From Cucumis sativus (taxonomy: Eukaryota; Streptophyta; Magnoliopsida; Cucurbitales; Cucurbitaceae): 64,000 nucleotides of DNA. Shown here in pieces: positions 46,100 through 60,984 of the stretch; the first letter of the stretch is position 1, and each line of letters begins with the position of its first letter. The position numbers were made by a program, and so were the translations under genes. Location: positions 2,914,001 to 2,978,000 of the forward strand of contig NC_026661.2 of NCBI RefSeq assembly GCF_000004075.3, read 5' to 3'. The notes under the pieces are model-generated. The model had not been told where the DNA came from and ran no database searches. It saw nothing but the letters and a program-made list of their open reading frames with translations.

Positions 46100-49000
46100 A
46101 ATGGTAGAACTCTGTTACATCAAATAACTGTGTTATGAAGTGTTTTGGAGAGTTAGAATATAATTGAGATTACTAGTAGTCATATGTCCAATTGAGGTAA
46201 GAACAAAAATGTAATGATAAAGTATGAAAAAATAGGGCTTAATTGAAAAAGAATACCTTCCCCAAAATGTAAGGAGGAAGATGATATTTTGTTCATTAAA
46301 AATTAGAACTATAGCAGTGTAGCTCCATAACCTAATGGAGTAAGGAAAGGAAAGGAAGATGATTAGAACATATATATAAATATTAAATGTAGAAAAGGCA
46401 AAGCAAGATTCTTTAAAGAGAATATATATATGTCTAAAAGTTATTGAATGGAGAGAGAAGAATTATTCTGGTCCTCATGTATCATGTGTTATAAAAAGAA
46501 AGCATAAAAAATTAAGAGCATCAATTATGATGTTTCAAAGTATAAGCTGGAAATGATGTTTAATTTATTTGGTTAGAGCCACTAAATCTCTTTTAACAAA
46601 AATTAAATATTATCATTAATGAGAGAAGAGAAGGGATGCATTGATTCTTATGGAATCACATTTAAATAATATAGTTTTTTTGTTTGAATAATTTAGATTA
46701 TTATGATGATATGATGGGATTTTTTTTAATAAAAAAAAAAAAAAAAGGAAAAGGGAGGATAAAAGTTATAAATAATTTATGTTGCTGAATCAGAAATCCA
46801 TTATTTATGAGAGAAGATAATGAAATAAGAGAAAATAAATGAATTAAAATTAGAGATTATAAGGTTGTAAAGTGGTTTTTGCTGATTGCAACCCTAAACC
46901 CTTTCCTTCCCATTCCATTGTATCGTAATCGCATCTTTGAAACTTTAAAATCTCTCCTTATTATTAACATTATATTTCCTTTTCATTAATCATTCTATAT
47001 TTTCCAATGTTTTTTATTTGTGGTTCCTGATACACCTACGTACATACCTATCCAAACTAGTACATATCCACATCATATCTATCTTAATTTACTATCATTC
47101 ATATTTGTCAATAACAATTAACTTATTTTGCTATATTTGAAAATGCCTATTTTTTATGCAACATAATAATTATATTTTTTTCTCTAAATAACAAAGATAT
47201 ATACATCATAATAATTAATAATTAAAGGTTAAGATATTTCTTAATTGGTTAATTAGTATAGTCTTGGGTTACAATAATTTGAGAAGATAACAAGCAAACA
47301 ATCACCACAACTACTACTCTCACCACTTTTCACGAAAAAACAAAATGAAAAGTATTATCTAGGAAAATCTGTTGTAAGATGAAAAAATAATAATGTTGAG
47401 AGGAAGTCAAAATTGCAACATACCATGGACAAATTTGTTTTTCTGTCCAAGAAGAATTAATGTGACTATATATATATATCAAATGTACCTTATCAAATGA
47501 ACCTACTCCTAGTCACAAAGCATATATATATATATATCAATTATTAATGGAACCATCCATGAGTTGATTCAACTATATATGTGTGGACTCTCAAGTCTAT
47601 AAAGAAAAACTTTACATTATTATATATGGAGTTAATTGAGCTTAAAGTTTACTTTCCCAAAGTTTGCTTTCTTTAACTGATCAACATTTTCAAAGGGTTA
47701 AATTCCGAAATAATAACTTTAATTGTATGAACGTTTGACCCAAACACACAATAGGAAAATTTTTCTTCTTTATTTCTTAATTTTTTGCTACTTTCCATTT
47801 TAATTTAATTTCCAAGTCTTCTCTAAGTCTGTTTATGTTTATATGATCCCATGTAATTTAGTTGGATATTTCTAGAATCTTTGTGTGAATTTCATTACTT
47901 TTTTAATATAGTTTTTTTTTTTCTTTTGTAACTTTTAAACACACATAAGCTTATCACTCACTTTTCTATAAGTGAATTAGATTAATTATATATAAATATT
48001 TTAACTTTCCATCTCTCTTTTAGTCTATTTTAATTAGTAATTGCAAACATGGTTTCTTCCATTTTGTTCTGAATTCTAAAGGATTGTTTTACGAGATTAG
48101 TATTATAAAAATAATTAATTTTAGGTAAGGTTTAACCTTCATTTATTTTTTGTTTTATAAAATTCTCTTTTTCACTCCTTTTGTTTTACCATAATCTGCC
48201 TATTACTTAGTCTAAAGAGTTCAATTTCTTGGTTAAGTTACAATTTTTCAAAACCATGTTTTCAGAAACTGATTTTTTACCCTATATTGAATAACTATTT
48301 AGTTTTTCTTTTTTATTTTCAAATTTAAAGACATTTTCTCTTCATTTTTTTTATCATCATTTGGAGATTTATTAAATTCAACCGTTGAATTCTTTGCTCG
48401 ATTTTAAAAACAGAAAAGTCTTTTTAAAATCTACATTTTAGTTTTACAAATTTTGGGTAGATGACAAAAGAAGAAATTTAAAGGTGAAAATAGTTTCTAA
48501 ATTGGGGCAATTTTCAAACATAAACAATGAACTTTTGTTGTCCAATAAAATCTGAAATTTTGTTATATTTTGTTTAAGTATTTTCAACCGTTTTTTTTAT
48601 TTACAATTATTTTTTTATAATGTTAATTAAGATTAATTAAATAGTTACCAAAGGATGCGTTTTCAATTTTTGGCTTAATTTTCTAAAATAGTAAAAAGTA
48701 GACAAATAAATAAATGAGGAATTGTTATGGATAAGAAAAAGATGAAACAATTTACAAAATATAGTAAAAATAAATTAAATAAATTTTGGAGAGTTAGGAT
48801 GAATTTTGCTATATTTTATAAATAATTTTAATATTTTGCTATTTTTGAGAATGTTAGATGGATGAGAGTGTTAGTAGACTCAACTTAAAAAGAAATCAAT
48901 TAGTTACCTAATGAGAATTTGTTGTTATATTTTTATACTTTTAATGGTCCAATTTTAGTCCATAAATTTATGTTTATCTGAATAAGTTAGATTGGTTTGG

Positions 49001-49535
49001 TAATTAAATTAGATTTTTATTGATCTAGCCAATTTAAAATTAAATAAATCGAACCATTAGCTAGGCGCTTAAAAGTTAATTGTTCCACCTAATATGTCCT
49101 AGATCTTAATGCAATGGATATAACTGGAACAAACATGTTTCTCATAGGTCATTAAGTTTGATGATGAGAATTGGATGAAGAAATATTATGGGAATAGGAA
49201 AATTATGTGACAACCCAAGTAGACCTTCTCGTATTGATTGTTTGCTTAATTAAATTTTGATTTATTTTTTATTATTTGCAATAAATCATTGCAATCAGCT
49301 CCTCTCAGTGTTCAACCCGATCTTGTCACAAGACTAGCACTAGTCTGGTGGATTTAGACGACGAAATTTGTTCCATCAATTTCACAATTTGACTTCCACA
49401 GGGTCCATATATATATCAACAAAGCATGCACATTTATTTTACATTAGTTTTACTATCACTGCAAAATCTTGGATAATAGTATTTTGTTGTTCACAAGTAT
49501 TACATTTTCGAGCGGATCTGTGAAAATGAATTGGG
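46100..49535. other. AT-rich intergenic DNA
   Basis: No gene was seen in 3.4 kb. A poly-A stretch interrupted by poly-T lies at 46718-46747, a telo-box-like AACCCTAAACCC at 46890-46901, and short TA runs near 47468 and 47523. The segment near 49200-49400 is less AT-rich (CTCCTCTCAGTGTTCAACCC) but does not code. Confidence 0.5.
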
Positions 49536-49539
49536 AGAT

Positions 49540-49590
49540 GGCCCAATTAGCCAAAATTTATGTCCCGAGAGGAATACACATCGTGGCCCA
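49540..49590 (+). promoter_or_regulatory. Two GGCCCA elements upstream of petC
   Basis: GGCCCA lies at 49540-49545 and 49585-49590, 225-275 bp before the start codon. The same element type stands before the TIC20-like gene, and both encode chloroplast proteins. The regulatory role is inferred from known site II promoters. Confidence 0.45.
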
Positions 49591-49815
49591 GTTTCGTTTT
49601 ATTGTTCTTCAGAAATGAAAAGGGAAAAAAAAAATCATGCGAATTGTGAACTCTGAAGTTTGTGGCCATTTGGAACCGATGTGGCTAATTGCCTTATCTT
49701 CTCCCTTTTGTGGACATCAAAATTTAGCAACTTTTCAATACAATCTCTCCAACCACTGATATAACCATTACCCACATTTTAGATTTTCCCCTCCACTCCT
49801 TGCTCTGATCCATCC

Positions 49816-52302
<2,487 letters not shown>

Positions 52303-52309
52303 GCGTCCT

Positions 52310-54060
52310 TCTCATGTAACATCTCTTCAATTTGAAGCAATTTTTTTTCTTCCATCTCCTCTCAGTTTTCTCCTGTTTGTATATTTTGATTTTGTTGGAT
52401 GAAATATGTAAAATACAAGACAATTGAATCCTAGGCTTTGCATTGATAAGCTTTGATATTAAATACCTCTCTTCGTTGTTCTACTTTCTCTTCATCTTGT
52501 ATTCAGTACATGGAATCACTGTGGATTAGCTAGTGTTCAGTTCATGTGCAAATAATATCAGCATTGAATCTTTTTATAAAACTTCCACTCAAGACTCAAG
52601 AGGAGCCTAAATTATTTACATCGATGTACCTTCTTGTTTATGATTGTAGAATAAGTCGTCAAGCATTTGATTCGAATTTTGGTTCGTCAAGAGATTCAAC
52701 TTCAATTCATATTAACATTAATAACCCCAGTTAAGAAATCTAATTAATTATAATTTGTCAGAATTGTTTTCATCTCATTAACCATGCAAATGTGAGCTCT
52801 ATTCAAAAGAAAGGGAAAAAATAATGAAAACCAACACTTTGCTTAAGTTATAAAACACTTAAATCGAGTTGGCGACTTCCTTTGCCTCTTTCTGGCTCTC
52901 CTCCACAAGCACTAGAGGCATAATACATCCTTGTTTTTAAAATTAATTAAGTTCATTTGGTATTAATCTAATGCAAATGGGGTATTAAGAAATAATAATA
53001 ATAAAAGAAGAAAATATATATTCTTTTTGGAAATGTGAAATTGTTTAAGAGAGATAAGCACAAATCACCAAATGAGAAGACAAACATTCAACCGTAAATC
53101 TCTCCTATGCCTAAAAACATTATGTAATGTGTTGGAATTTGATGATTTTTATTTTCTGCACTATTGAAATTCCAACACACTTCTTTTGGTTTTCTAACCA
53201 ATTTCTCGACACCTCCAATCCAATTATTTATGTTTATTTATTTTGTGTTCGATATCTCACTTCCTTCAAGATTACATATTATATTTTTTTATTCAATACC
53301 TTCTAAATTACCAAAATCTTAATCAAATCACGCGCCTTGAAAAGTTTTAATCATTCTGCACTAATGTTTTTATTTAAATTTGTGTTCCACACATGTTTGC
53401 CAATTCAAATTTAGTAATATTTATTACATTTCAACTATAAATTTGAATTGTAGATCTAATGAAATCTTCATCCTTGAACTTCAAAATAATATTAATTGAT
53501 TTCATCTGCCTTCTAATCTATACATATAACAACAGAAAACTTCCCGTTGAAAAAGTAAATCAAATCTTGAAAATCTTCTGAAGGTTAAATGGTGGAATTG
53601 AAATTAAGGACACTTTTGGTAATTAAACAAAAAGTTAAAAGTTAAAGTTTAAGGTAAAAGTTGCTGGTTTTTCCGAGAGAGTAATGATGTTTAAAGAAGT
53701 GCAGGAAGTTTTAGTTTCTGATTAAATTGAAAGCCCCAAGGAAAATTTTGTCACAAAGTGAAAGTGAAAGGGATGAAAGAGGAAAAGAGAGAAAAAGAGA
53801 GAAAAAGAAAGAAAAAGAAAGAAAAAGAGAGAAAAACTACCCAGATTTAACATTTACAGTGTAGTGAAAAGACAAAAAAAAAAAAAAGCCCCTCCTCCAA
53901 TCAACCCATTCCTATTCGTTTCTGTCTAATAGCTTCTCGTGACCCCGACAAGGGTACCCTCTCTCCTTGTCAAACAAAAAAAAAAACAAACGGATTCCAA
54001 AACCCCCATAATTCCCTACTGCTGCCCATTGCCATGCCATTAGACTCTACTAGACGACGA
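52310..54060. other. petC 3' UTR, then spacer to the convergent GPI-protein gene
   Basis: Transcripts of petC probably end within 150-200 bp of the stop. The rest is AT-rich with no gene seen. A purine repeat lies at 53781-53836, and a G-run-poor, C-rich patch at 53890-53970 leads into the presumed 3' UTR of the GPI-protein gene. Confidence 0.5.
53781..53836 (+). repeat. Purine minisatellite, 10-bp unit GAAAAAGARA
   Basis: About five units of GAAAAAGAGA/GAAAAAGAAA in tandem. On the minus strand it is all-pyrimidine. It lies about 230 bp beyond the stop codon of the GPI-protein gene. Confidence 0.85.
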
Positions 54061-54066
54061 CTACTA

Positions 54067-55850
54067 CTACCACCAAGCAAGCCAATAAACTGAAATGAGT
54101 AGGGGTATAATAGGAAACAAAGAAATGGAGGGTGGAGATGAGGACTGCGCTTTTTCCATCTGTAAAGAGTCGACGGCTAGCGGCATGTTCTCTTGGTCGG
54201 GACTACAGGTAGACTGGTGAGGAGGGTGAGCGGTGTACATGATGGCTCGGAGTACGGCGGAAACGGTGGGAATGTACGTGGTTTTGTTGCGAGCGAGTAA
54301 CCACGTCAACCCCATGAGCTGGCAGTCTCTGTTGAACATCTTGCTGGCCCTATCGTTGCTACTGTTCTTCTTTGTGCCCGTAACCTGGAATTATCAATCC
54401 AGACAAAGAACAATTATATCTTTGTGTCCAAACACACTTTTCAAATCATACTGTATCATGTCATCTACTGATTTCCAAATAGCAAATATATATTGTAATA
54501 TTCAGGGACTATAGTCACATGGGTAGGCTTACCCTTACTCTACTCTTTTATTCTCATTCCAACCCCCACCCCCTAAACAATAATTTCTTCCCCTTAAACT
54601 CGTTGTTTACATACAACAACACTCTACTTCTTTTATTATTATTCAAAACACAAATAAATATTCTCCTAATTATAGCTCCAATTTTTCATTAATATTTCTT
54701 TTTTCCTTACATAATTCTAAACCAGTTTCTTTAAAGGATAAATGAAAAAAAAAATTGAATAATTACTAATTAATTTATGTGTCTAAAAGAATGGAAAAAT
54801 GTCAACAAACATCCCCCCCCCCCCCCCCCCCCCCTAAGTTACTCTTTCTTAATAAAACAATTTTATAAAATTGCCCTTTTTTTTTAACAAGAATAAAATC
54901 TAAAATCGTGTTTTCTTTTCTAGCTTTATTTTGATCATAAATAGAAATAAAATTCTTTTTATAAAAAATAAATATAAAGATTTCTTTTAAAAAATGAAAT
55001 GTTACGTAAAAATTACTAAAAAAAAAGCATGTGTGAAATAGAATTTTATTTCGAAAAAAGAAAAAAGTTGCTAGAATAAGCTAATCCCAATACAATTATA
55101 AAAAGGACTTTTTTTTTTTATATATATAAAAAAATAGTCTACAACTAATTAGAACTCTAAACATAATTTCCAGGTAAAATCTTTGATTAAATAATTTACC
55201 TTTTGAAGGGCACCAAGGCATTTGGTACAACCAGAATACGACGAGTTCCGGCAATTCTTTTCAAGATTACGAACGGCGGCCGTCGGGGTGGCGTTGCGAT
55301 AAGCGCCGTTACCGCCACCAGAGACATTGAAGGCAGCAGGGCAAGATAAGGAGCTAATTTGATGAAGCCGAATCCCACAAAAGCACAAAACAGCGTCGCA
55401 GCTCGCATTCGGCTGCGGAATCCTAATGTTCCGACTCAACAACGACGTCTGAAGCGAGTTCACGCATTTCTGCGAGTCGTCCGGCATCATCGGAAGGTCC
55501 GCCGCAGATGCCGGCGCCGGAGCAGCAATCTTCAGTGCGGCCCGAGCGTGAGCAGCGAAAAGCCACGCCGCGAGAACCGGACAGCAGCGACTCCGGTCCA
55601 AATCTCGACCGCAAGCTTCCCTAACGCCACCGAAAAGCTCGTCGGAGAGATCCAAATGGCAAATTTGCATCTGGGTTTGAACTGGAAATGCCGGAACCGT
55701 GTTGGGAGATGAGTACTGGCCGGGATTTAACGGTTGGCTTTGACCGGAAACTGGCTCGATAAGAAAACCGGCTGAAGAGGAATGAAGATTTGTAGCGATG
55801 CATAAGAAAATGAAACAAATTAAAGGCACTTTTAAGGGAAATGAAGACAT
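54067..55850 (-). CDS. GPI-anchored protein, At4g28100-like (SPARK-type Cys-rich domain)
   Basis: Exons 55850-55200 and 54384-54067 join in phase 0 to give 322 residues. A signal peptide (MSSFPLKVPLICFIFLCIA..) ends near SSAG, residue ~28. The ectodomain is Cys-rich: CHLDLSDELFGGVREACGRD, then DRSRCCPVLAAWLFAAHARA, DSQKCVNSLQ, ASCDAVLCFCGIRLHQI, NCRNSSYSGCTKCLGALQK, and after the splice FNRDCQLMGLTWLLARNKTT. This pattern is that of plant 'uncharacterized GPI-anchored protein At4g28100', whose Cys-rich part is related to the SPARK domain of some receptor-like kinases. The final residues SISLFPIIPLLISVYWLAWW form a hydrophobic tail after a Ser-rich stretch, as expected for GPI attachment. It should sit on the outer face of the plasma membrane. 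Its molecular role is not known. The intron (~815 bp) contains a G22 run on the transcribed strand. Confidence 0.9.
54813..54834. repeat. 22-nt C homopolymer in the GPI-protein gene intron
   Basis: An unbroken run of 22 C on the plus strand. Because the gene is on the minus strand, its pre-mRNA carries G22, which can form a G-quadruplex. The exact length may be affected by sequencing error. Confidence 0.9.
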
Positions 55851-55854
55851 GAAT

Positions 55855-58310
55855 TTAGTTTTAAAAATCCTTTTTGGTATTTGGTAATGGAGGAAAATAT
55901 GATTAGATTGGGATCAGTAGAGCGATAGAGAAAGTGCTTTTTAGAAGAAAGTGAATAGGGAGAAGATTCTGAAATATTCTCAAAAACTTGAACAAAAAAC
56001 TCTCAAAAGACCAAAGAAAAAATAGAGAGGATAGGAAATATATTTGGGTTGTTGAAGAGAGTGGAGTGAAAAAATCGAACTCTCATTCTAACTATACTTC
56101 TCATATTATATTGTATTATAGTATTATGCTCTATATGAATCTCTCTCAATTATTTTGCACTATTTGAAAAGAAAGGATTTTTTTTTTTTTTTTATGGGTT
56201 GCATTTCTAAAAGAAGGGAGAATTTGGGTAGTGGGTGTTTGAGAATGGGGCAAAAGATTCGTTTGGTGAGAGAGATAGAGAGGAAAAAATAAGGGAAATT
56301 TGAAGGGAAAAAAAAAAGAAGAAGATAGAGGAGATGGTACAAAAAATTTGTCAGGTTGTGGTGTCGTTTTCTTTTTCATTCTTTTTCTATTTGGATGGGT
56401 AGTGAGGAGATGAAGAGAGTGATATGAAATAAAGCAAATAAATAAATCCACTTTTAAAATTGCTCTATAAAGTTGAAATGGGTTTAATGGTTGGATGTAT
56501 CTGTCTATCTTCATCTCACTCACCAAACACCCTACTTCATTATTCCCTATCTTTTCTTTAATCCTTAGCTTTTTCAGTATTATTAACTTACTATAAATTT
56601 GTAAATCTATATTTCCTCCCTCTCCATCTACATTATCTTGTTTTTGTGTCCCATAACTCATTGATTCTAACGTATTATTGTACGAAAACTAAAAATATGT
56701 TGACGACACTATTGAATTATATTCCACGCTATACCCTGTGTTAGTGTGAATGGGAGTATAATCAAATATGGTTTTGGACTCTTCAAACTCTACTTTGAAA
56801 AGAATACTCACAACAAAATTTGAATGTTTTTCTTATAATGAAAACATCTCATAAAACCTTTGCAAATAGGTTGTTTATTCAATTTAAAACACATAGCCAA
56901 TTGGGAGAGAATGAGTAGGTTGTTTTTCTTTGTTTTCTTGGTCCAGCATTTGATTTATGTTTATGGTCCTATCTTACCATAAACAATTTAAGAACAAAAA
57001 CAATTGAAGGCGAAGAAAAATTAAGGATTTTTTCTTCAATTTTGGTCCAACTTTGGGATTATGTTATTGGTCCATCAATTTGAACTATATGATCTTCTCC
57101 TTCTTTTTCTTTGTTTTCCTTGAAATCATCAAATGTAGTGATGTCTTTTCTATAAGTCTCATATTTTACAAATGAGTACAAATAGAATAAGAAAGATTCA
57201 AATATGATTGATCTATAGACTGTGAGGTTTGTATTTTATTATTTATGTTATGCAAATATGTTGTATACAGTGTTAATGATTAATAAGTTTGTGGTTCAAA
57301 AATTTTGAAGAAATACTACTCAAGTTACTATTCAAATTGAAATGAAAAGTTATGGTAATTAATTAATTACTCTTTTGATAACTCATTTTAGATATTAATG
57401 TCATTAAATACAGAATTAAAACGTTACAACTTAAAATTAGAATTTCTTTTAGAAGTTCCATCTTTTCCATGATCAAACCCATTTAATTAATTTGATTAAA
57501 ATATTATTTTGATTTTCTTTACTATGATATTTTAATGAACTTAAAAAGTTAATGTAATTAAAAAAAAACCATGTGAATAATATTTATATTGATTTAAGAT
57601 TTTATATTATAGTAGCTATATTAACTAAATTTAAAAACTCTATAAATTAAAATGGAACCAAGCTCAAAGTTTGTGGATTAGAATGATGTTTTAAATTTGA
57701 TAAAACTCTATATCCTAATTTTTAGTTTTTCCATCTGTTGCTACATATTTTCTGTATATATTCTTGTATCATTCACCTATGCAAATAAATATAGAAAATA
57801 TGTACCCACACAAGAAAAGACTAAAAAATAGGATCTAAATTTACCTAAAATACATGAATGACACCAAATTAAGGATCTATTTGGTATAGACAACTCAGAT
57901 ATATTATATTAGATATGTGTTTTCAAATTTGAATATGCATTATTCAGAATCGTGTAAGATCAAAACAATACAAATTTTAAAAACATTATGTGAATCTTGC
58001 AGCCGTAGGGAAGAAAGTATGTAACTTAAGAAATATATTTATATTAAAAAAGTAGAACTTTTTATGTTGGGAAAACGACTTGGAAAAAGCATATGAACTG
58101 TTGAAAAACATGGAAAAGTAAAATAATTAAGGTTTAGGGAAGAGAGAAACAAACAAACAAATAAATAAAAGAAGGCATCTTCTAGGGCATTGACATTTTC
58201 TCTCTTGAACACTTTCCTCTTAGCCTCTTTCTACACACAACTTTTTCTTTTATTTGTGTGTTTGTGTGGGTTACAGCCATGGCAGAATGAAGCCCACTTT
58301 TTCTCTCACA
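55855..58310. other. GPI-protein promoter/leader, then AT-rich spacer
   Basis: The first 250 bp are probably the leader and promoter of the GPI-protein gene. From 56160 to 56400 a purine-rich plus strand creates an open frame of 171 codons on the minus strand, which is low complexity (Lys-, Phe- and Pro-rich) and not convincing as a protein. The remainder to 58310 is AT-rich with no recognised feature. Confidence 0.5.
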
Positions 58311-58315
58311 TCTCC

Positions 58316-58338
58316 AGAGAGAGAGAGAGAGAGAGAGA
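58316..58338. repeat. (GA)n microsatellite
   Basis: About 11-12 GA units without interruption. A shorter GA run is at 59683-59699. Confidence 0.9.
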
Positions 58339-58344
58339 TGGAAA

Positions 58345-60365
58345 GAAAGAAAAAGGGAAAGTTTCACGTGGAAGTGGCCACCAAAGTCCCACTTTGGCAC
58401 TACAAACACACTGTCAAGGCCTTCAAATAGCTATTCTAATATGGCATCAAAGAAGGAAATTTTCAAAAATATATATGTATAAATTAAAATTGGTGATTTG
58501 GTTGTCTCTTTAATCTTAAATCCAATCCAAAATCTTCAACTTGGAGACTTAATTTTGGTGTTTTTTGATTGAGGAGAAATAATGAAAGAGGTGGTGGTGT
58601 GCATTTTCCCTATGGATCAAAAGATGAGATATAAAGTTGGCAATAATGAATGCCCAAAAAAACACTAATCAAATACTAACTTTTATGTTCGTAAAAAGGT
58701 AGGTCACTACTACTACTACAACCTACTATACTACTTTCCCTTCCACTCACACAATTCCATACATAGTTTCTATTATATAAAATTAACTATATGTAAAACA
58801 ACCCATGATCGATATCCTTTAACTATTTTCAATATTTTAATTTTCAAACTCATACATATGTAACAAACATATAATTAAATTCATAAATATTGATGTCTTA
58901 GACATGATGACGACCCAAAGTCTAAGAAAAATTTGAAGGCTATGTGTGTTTAAAAAGAATATCACTTAGAAAATATTTAATTTGTCCTTAGTTAATTCGA
59001 TGTCATGGAGCTTCAAGTACAACAAAACAAGCGACGTTGCTAGCTAGAGTTACACGTAACCTCCGCGAAATATAGTGATCAAAGAAAGATCAATATTATA
59101 AGTAGCTTAAATTCAACTCCTCCAAAATAAAATTAAAAAAAATAACCAATAAAGAAAATTGCAAGGATCCTACTTATGCATGCAATTATACATTTTTTTA
59201 TACTAATTAAGTTAGATATTGACGTCACGTGTGATAGATTTGACACCATATCGATTCAAAGAACTCTTATATAAATCAACTCGAAAAAGTGAGACCAAAT
59301 TAAGAGAAGTAAACCGATAATCATCACGAATGTCAACCAAAGATTCTAATTATTTACATTAAAAAAACAACCACCAATGACTCTACATATATATACAGTT
59401 TGTGTTATCTTATATACAATTATTATTGCAAAACAGAATACCTTTTTAAGCTTCCAATCGGCTACGTTTTCTTTTTTCCCTTTTGTTTGTTTTTGGGTCC
59501 CTTTGCTTTTCTTTTATTATTCAACTTTCAATCCAATAACTCAATAATAATGTCTTAGAAAAATAAAATAAAGGCCCCAGGCCCCCAAGTTTTTTCTTTT
59601 AAGAAAAGGAGGGGTTTTAACTTTAGATGATTTATTCAATCAATAGTACAAAAACAATATCAACCATTACATTACAAGCATGATGAGAGAGAGAGAGAGA
59701 TGAGTTTTCCTTCTTTCTTTTTCTTATTTTGGGTGCACAGGGAAGGCGTTGGTAATTGAGCATAGAGTGAAAAGTGATTTTGGATGGTACGATTTTGTGT
59801 CAGGTCATAGTCCCCCCCATTGCCCACACTATGAAAAACCCCCCAAATTCATATTATTTTTTGCGATTTCTGTGAAGGGGTACATCATGACCCTCCTCCA
59901 TGCCTTCTTCAACAGTACCATACCCACCGCCACCCTGACCGACCGCAGCACCACCCCCACATATACATGATCGGTGCTATATGCAACAATGATCAATTTT
60001 TACTCAATATCTTCTTTCTAAATTACACAGGTAATAGGTTCCAGGGTTTAAGAATTCTTAAGCACAATCCTGATCTAAATTTTATGGCTAAAATTATAAT
60101 TCTATACGTTATCATATTTAATGTACTCAAACTATAGATTCAAAGCATTTCAATGCATACATCAATATTTAGTATTAATAATAAACATCAAGATTTACTA
60201 ATAACAGTGTTAACTTAGTTTAGAAGATAAATAACTTCATTAATAAAATATAACGAAGATTTAATCATACGGATAGATTAGCATGAAAGTCAATATAAGT
60301 CACGAGTGAGCGACCCAAGTCACCGGGTCAGTGGTTCAGGATCCAATGTTTCATAGCAACGGCTT
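58345..60365. other. Intergenic DNA, no gene seen
   Basis: AT-rich with short C-runs near 59811 and 59838. A G-box-like CACGTG lies near 58366. No coding region or RNA gene is supported. Confidence 0.45.
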
Positions 60366-60368
60366 GGA

Positions 60369-60981
60369 GGCCCATGTAATTAGCCCAATACTACATGGGA
60401 AAGCCATGAAGGCCCATCAAAATAAAAGGTAGATTGATTTCATTTTTGTTTTAATACAAAGGTAAATGATAATCTATTATTAGTATGTATACATGAAGAA
60501 GCAAACGACAAAAAAAGAAGAAACACGTGTCACCGACAATAGAAAAGGGTTCCTAAATCCGTAATTGAAAAGAAAAAAAGAGTAGAAATAATTGACTTTT
60601 AATCCAATTTGAATGAGCAATTAAATTGTTTGGTAGTCTCACGCAATTACTTGCAATTCAAATTATATAAATTTAACTTAGGGTAGGCCCCTAAATTTTC
60701 CTCTTTCTTTCTGCCGCCTTTCATTTCACTTTGTTTTGATTAATTTGGTGTCGACCATTACCCACCTTATCCATGAAACTACAAACCTCCTTCCATTCCA
60801 AGCATTATTCTTCTTATATACTCTACACTTCTATACATATATACTAATATACATCCAAGTTCCAAAATCTCTTCATTCATCTTCAAAAACTCTCCTCTCA
60901 ACAACATCCTGCATGCCCTTTCTTTACTATCCTCATTTGTGTTACGTTCATCATTTGAGCCGTTGCAACTTTTATGTTTAA
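60369..60981 (+). other. Promoter-like stretch with a possible 22-codon reading frame
   Basis: GGCCCA at 60369-60374 and 60411-60416 and AGCCCA at 60382-60387 resemble site II promoter elements; ACACGTGTC near 60523 is ABRE-like. A TATATACTC near 60815 could be a TATA box, followed by a pyrimidine- and CA-rich stretch typical of plant leaders. The first ATG after that opens 22 codons (60913-60981, MPFLYYPHLCYVHHLSRCNF..). No homologue is recognised. It could be a noncoding or short-peptide transcript, or chance. Confidence 0.25.
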
Positions 60982-60984
60982 AAC

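Noticed and set aside
46890-46901. AACCCTAAACCC as a possible interstitial telomere
   Set aside because: Fewer than two units are present; it is more likely a telo-box or chance.
55359-55712. Arg-rich 117-codon plus-strand frame
   Set aside because: It is antisense to the Cys-rich exon of the GPI-protein gene; its arginine richness reflects GC-rich codons on the other strand.
56146-56661. 171-codon open frame on the minus strand upstream of the GPI-protein gene
   Set aside because: It is dominated by poly-Lys, poly-Phe and Pro/Ser low-complexity sequence from purine tracts, has no known motif, and overlaps likely promoter sequence.
58190-58513. 107-codon frame overlapping the GA repeat
   Set aside because: It contains a run of Arg-Glu from the microsatellite and has no homology or gene structure.
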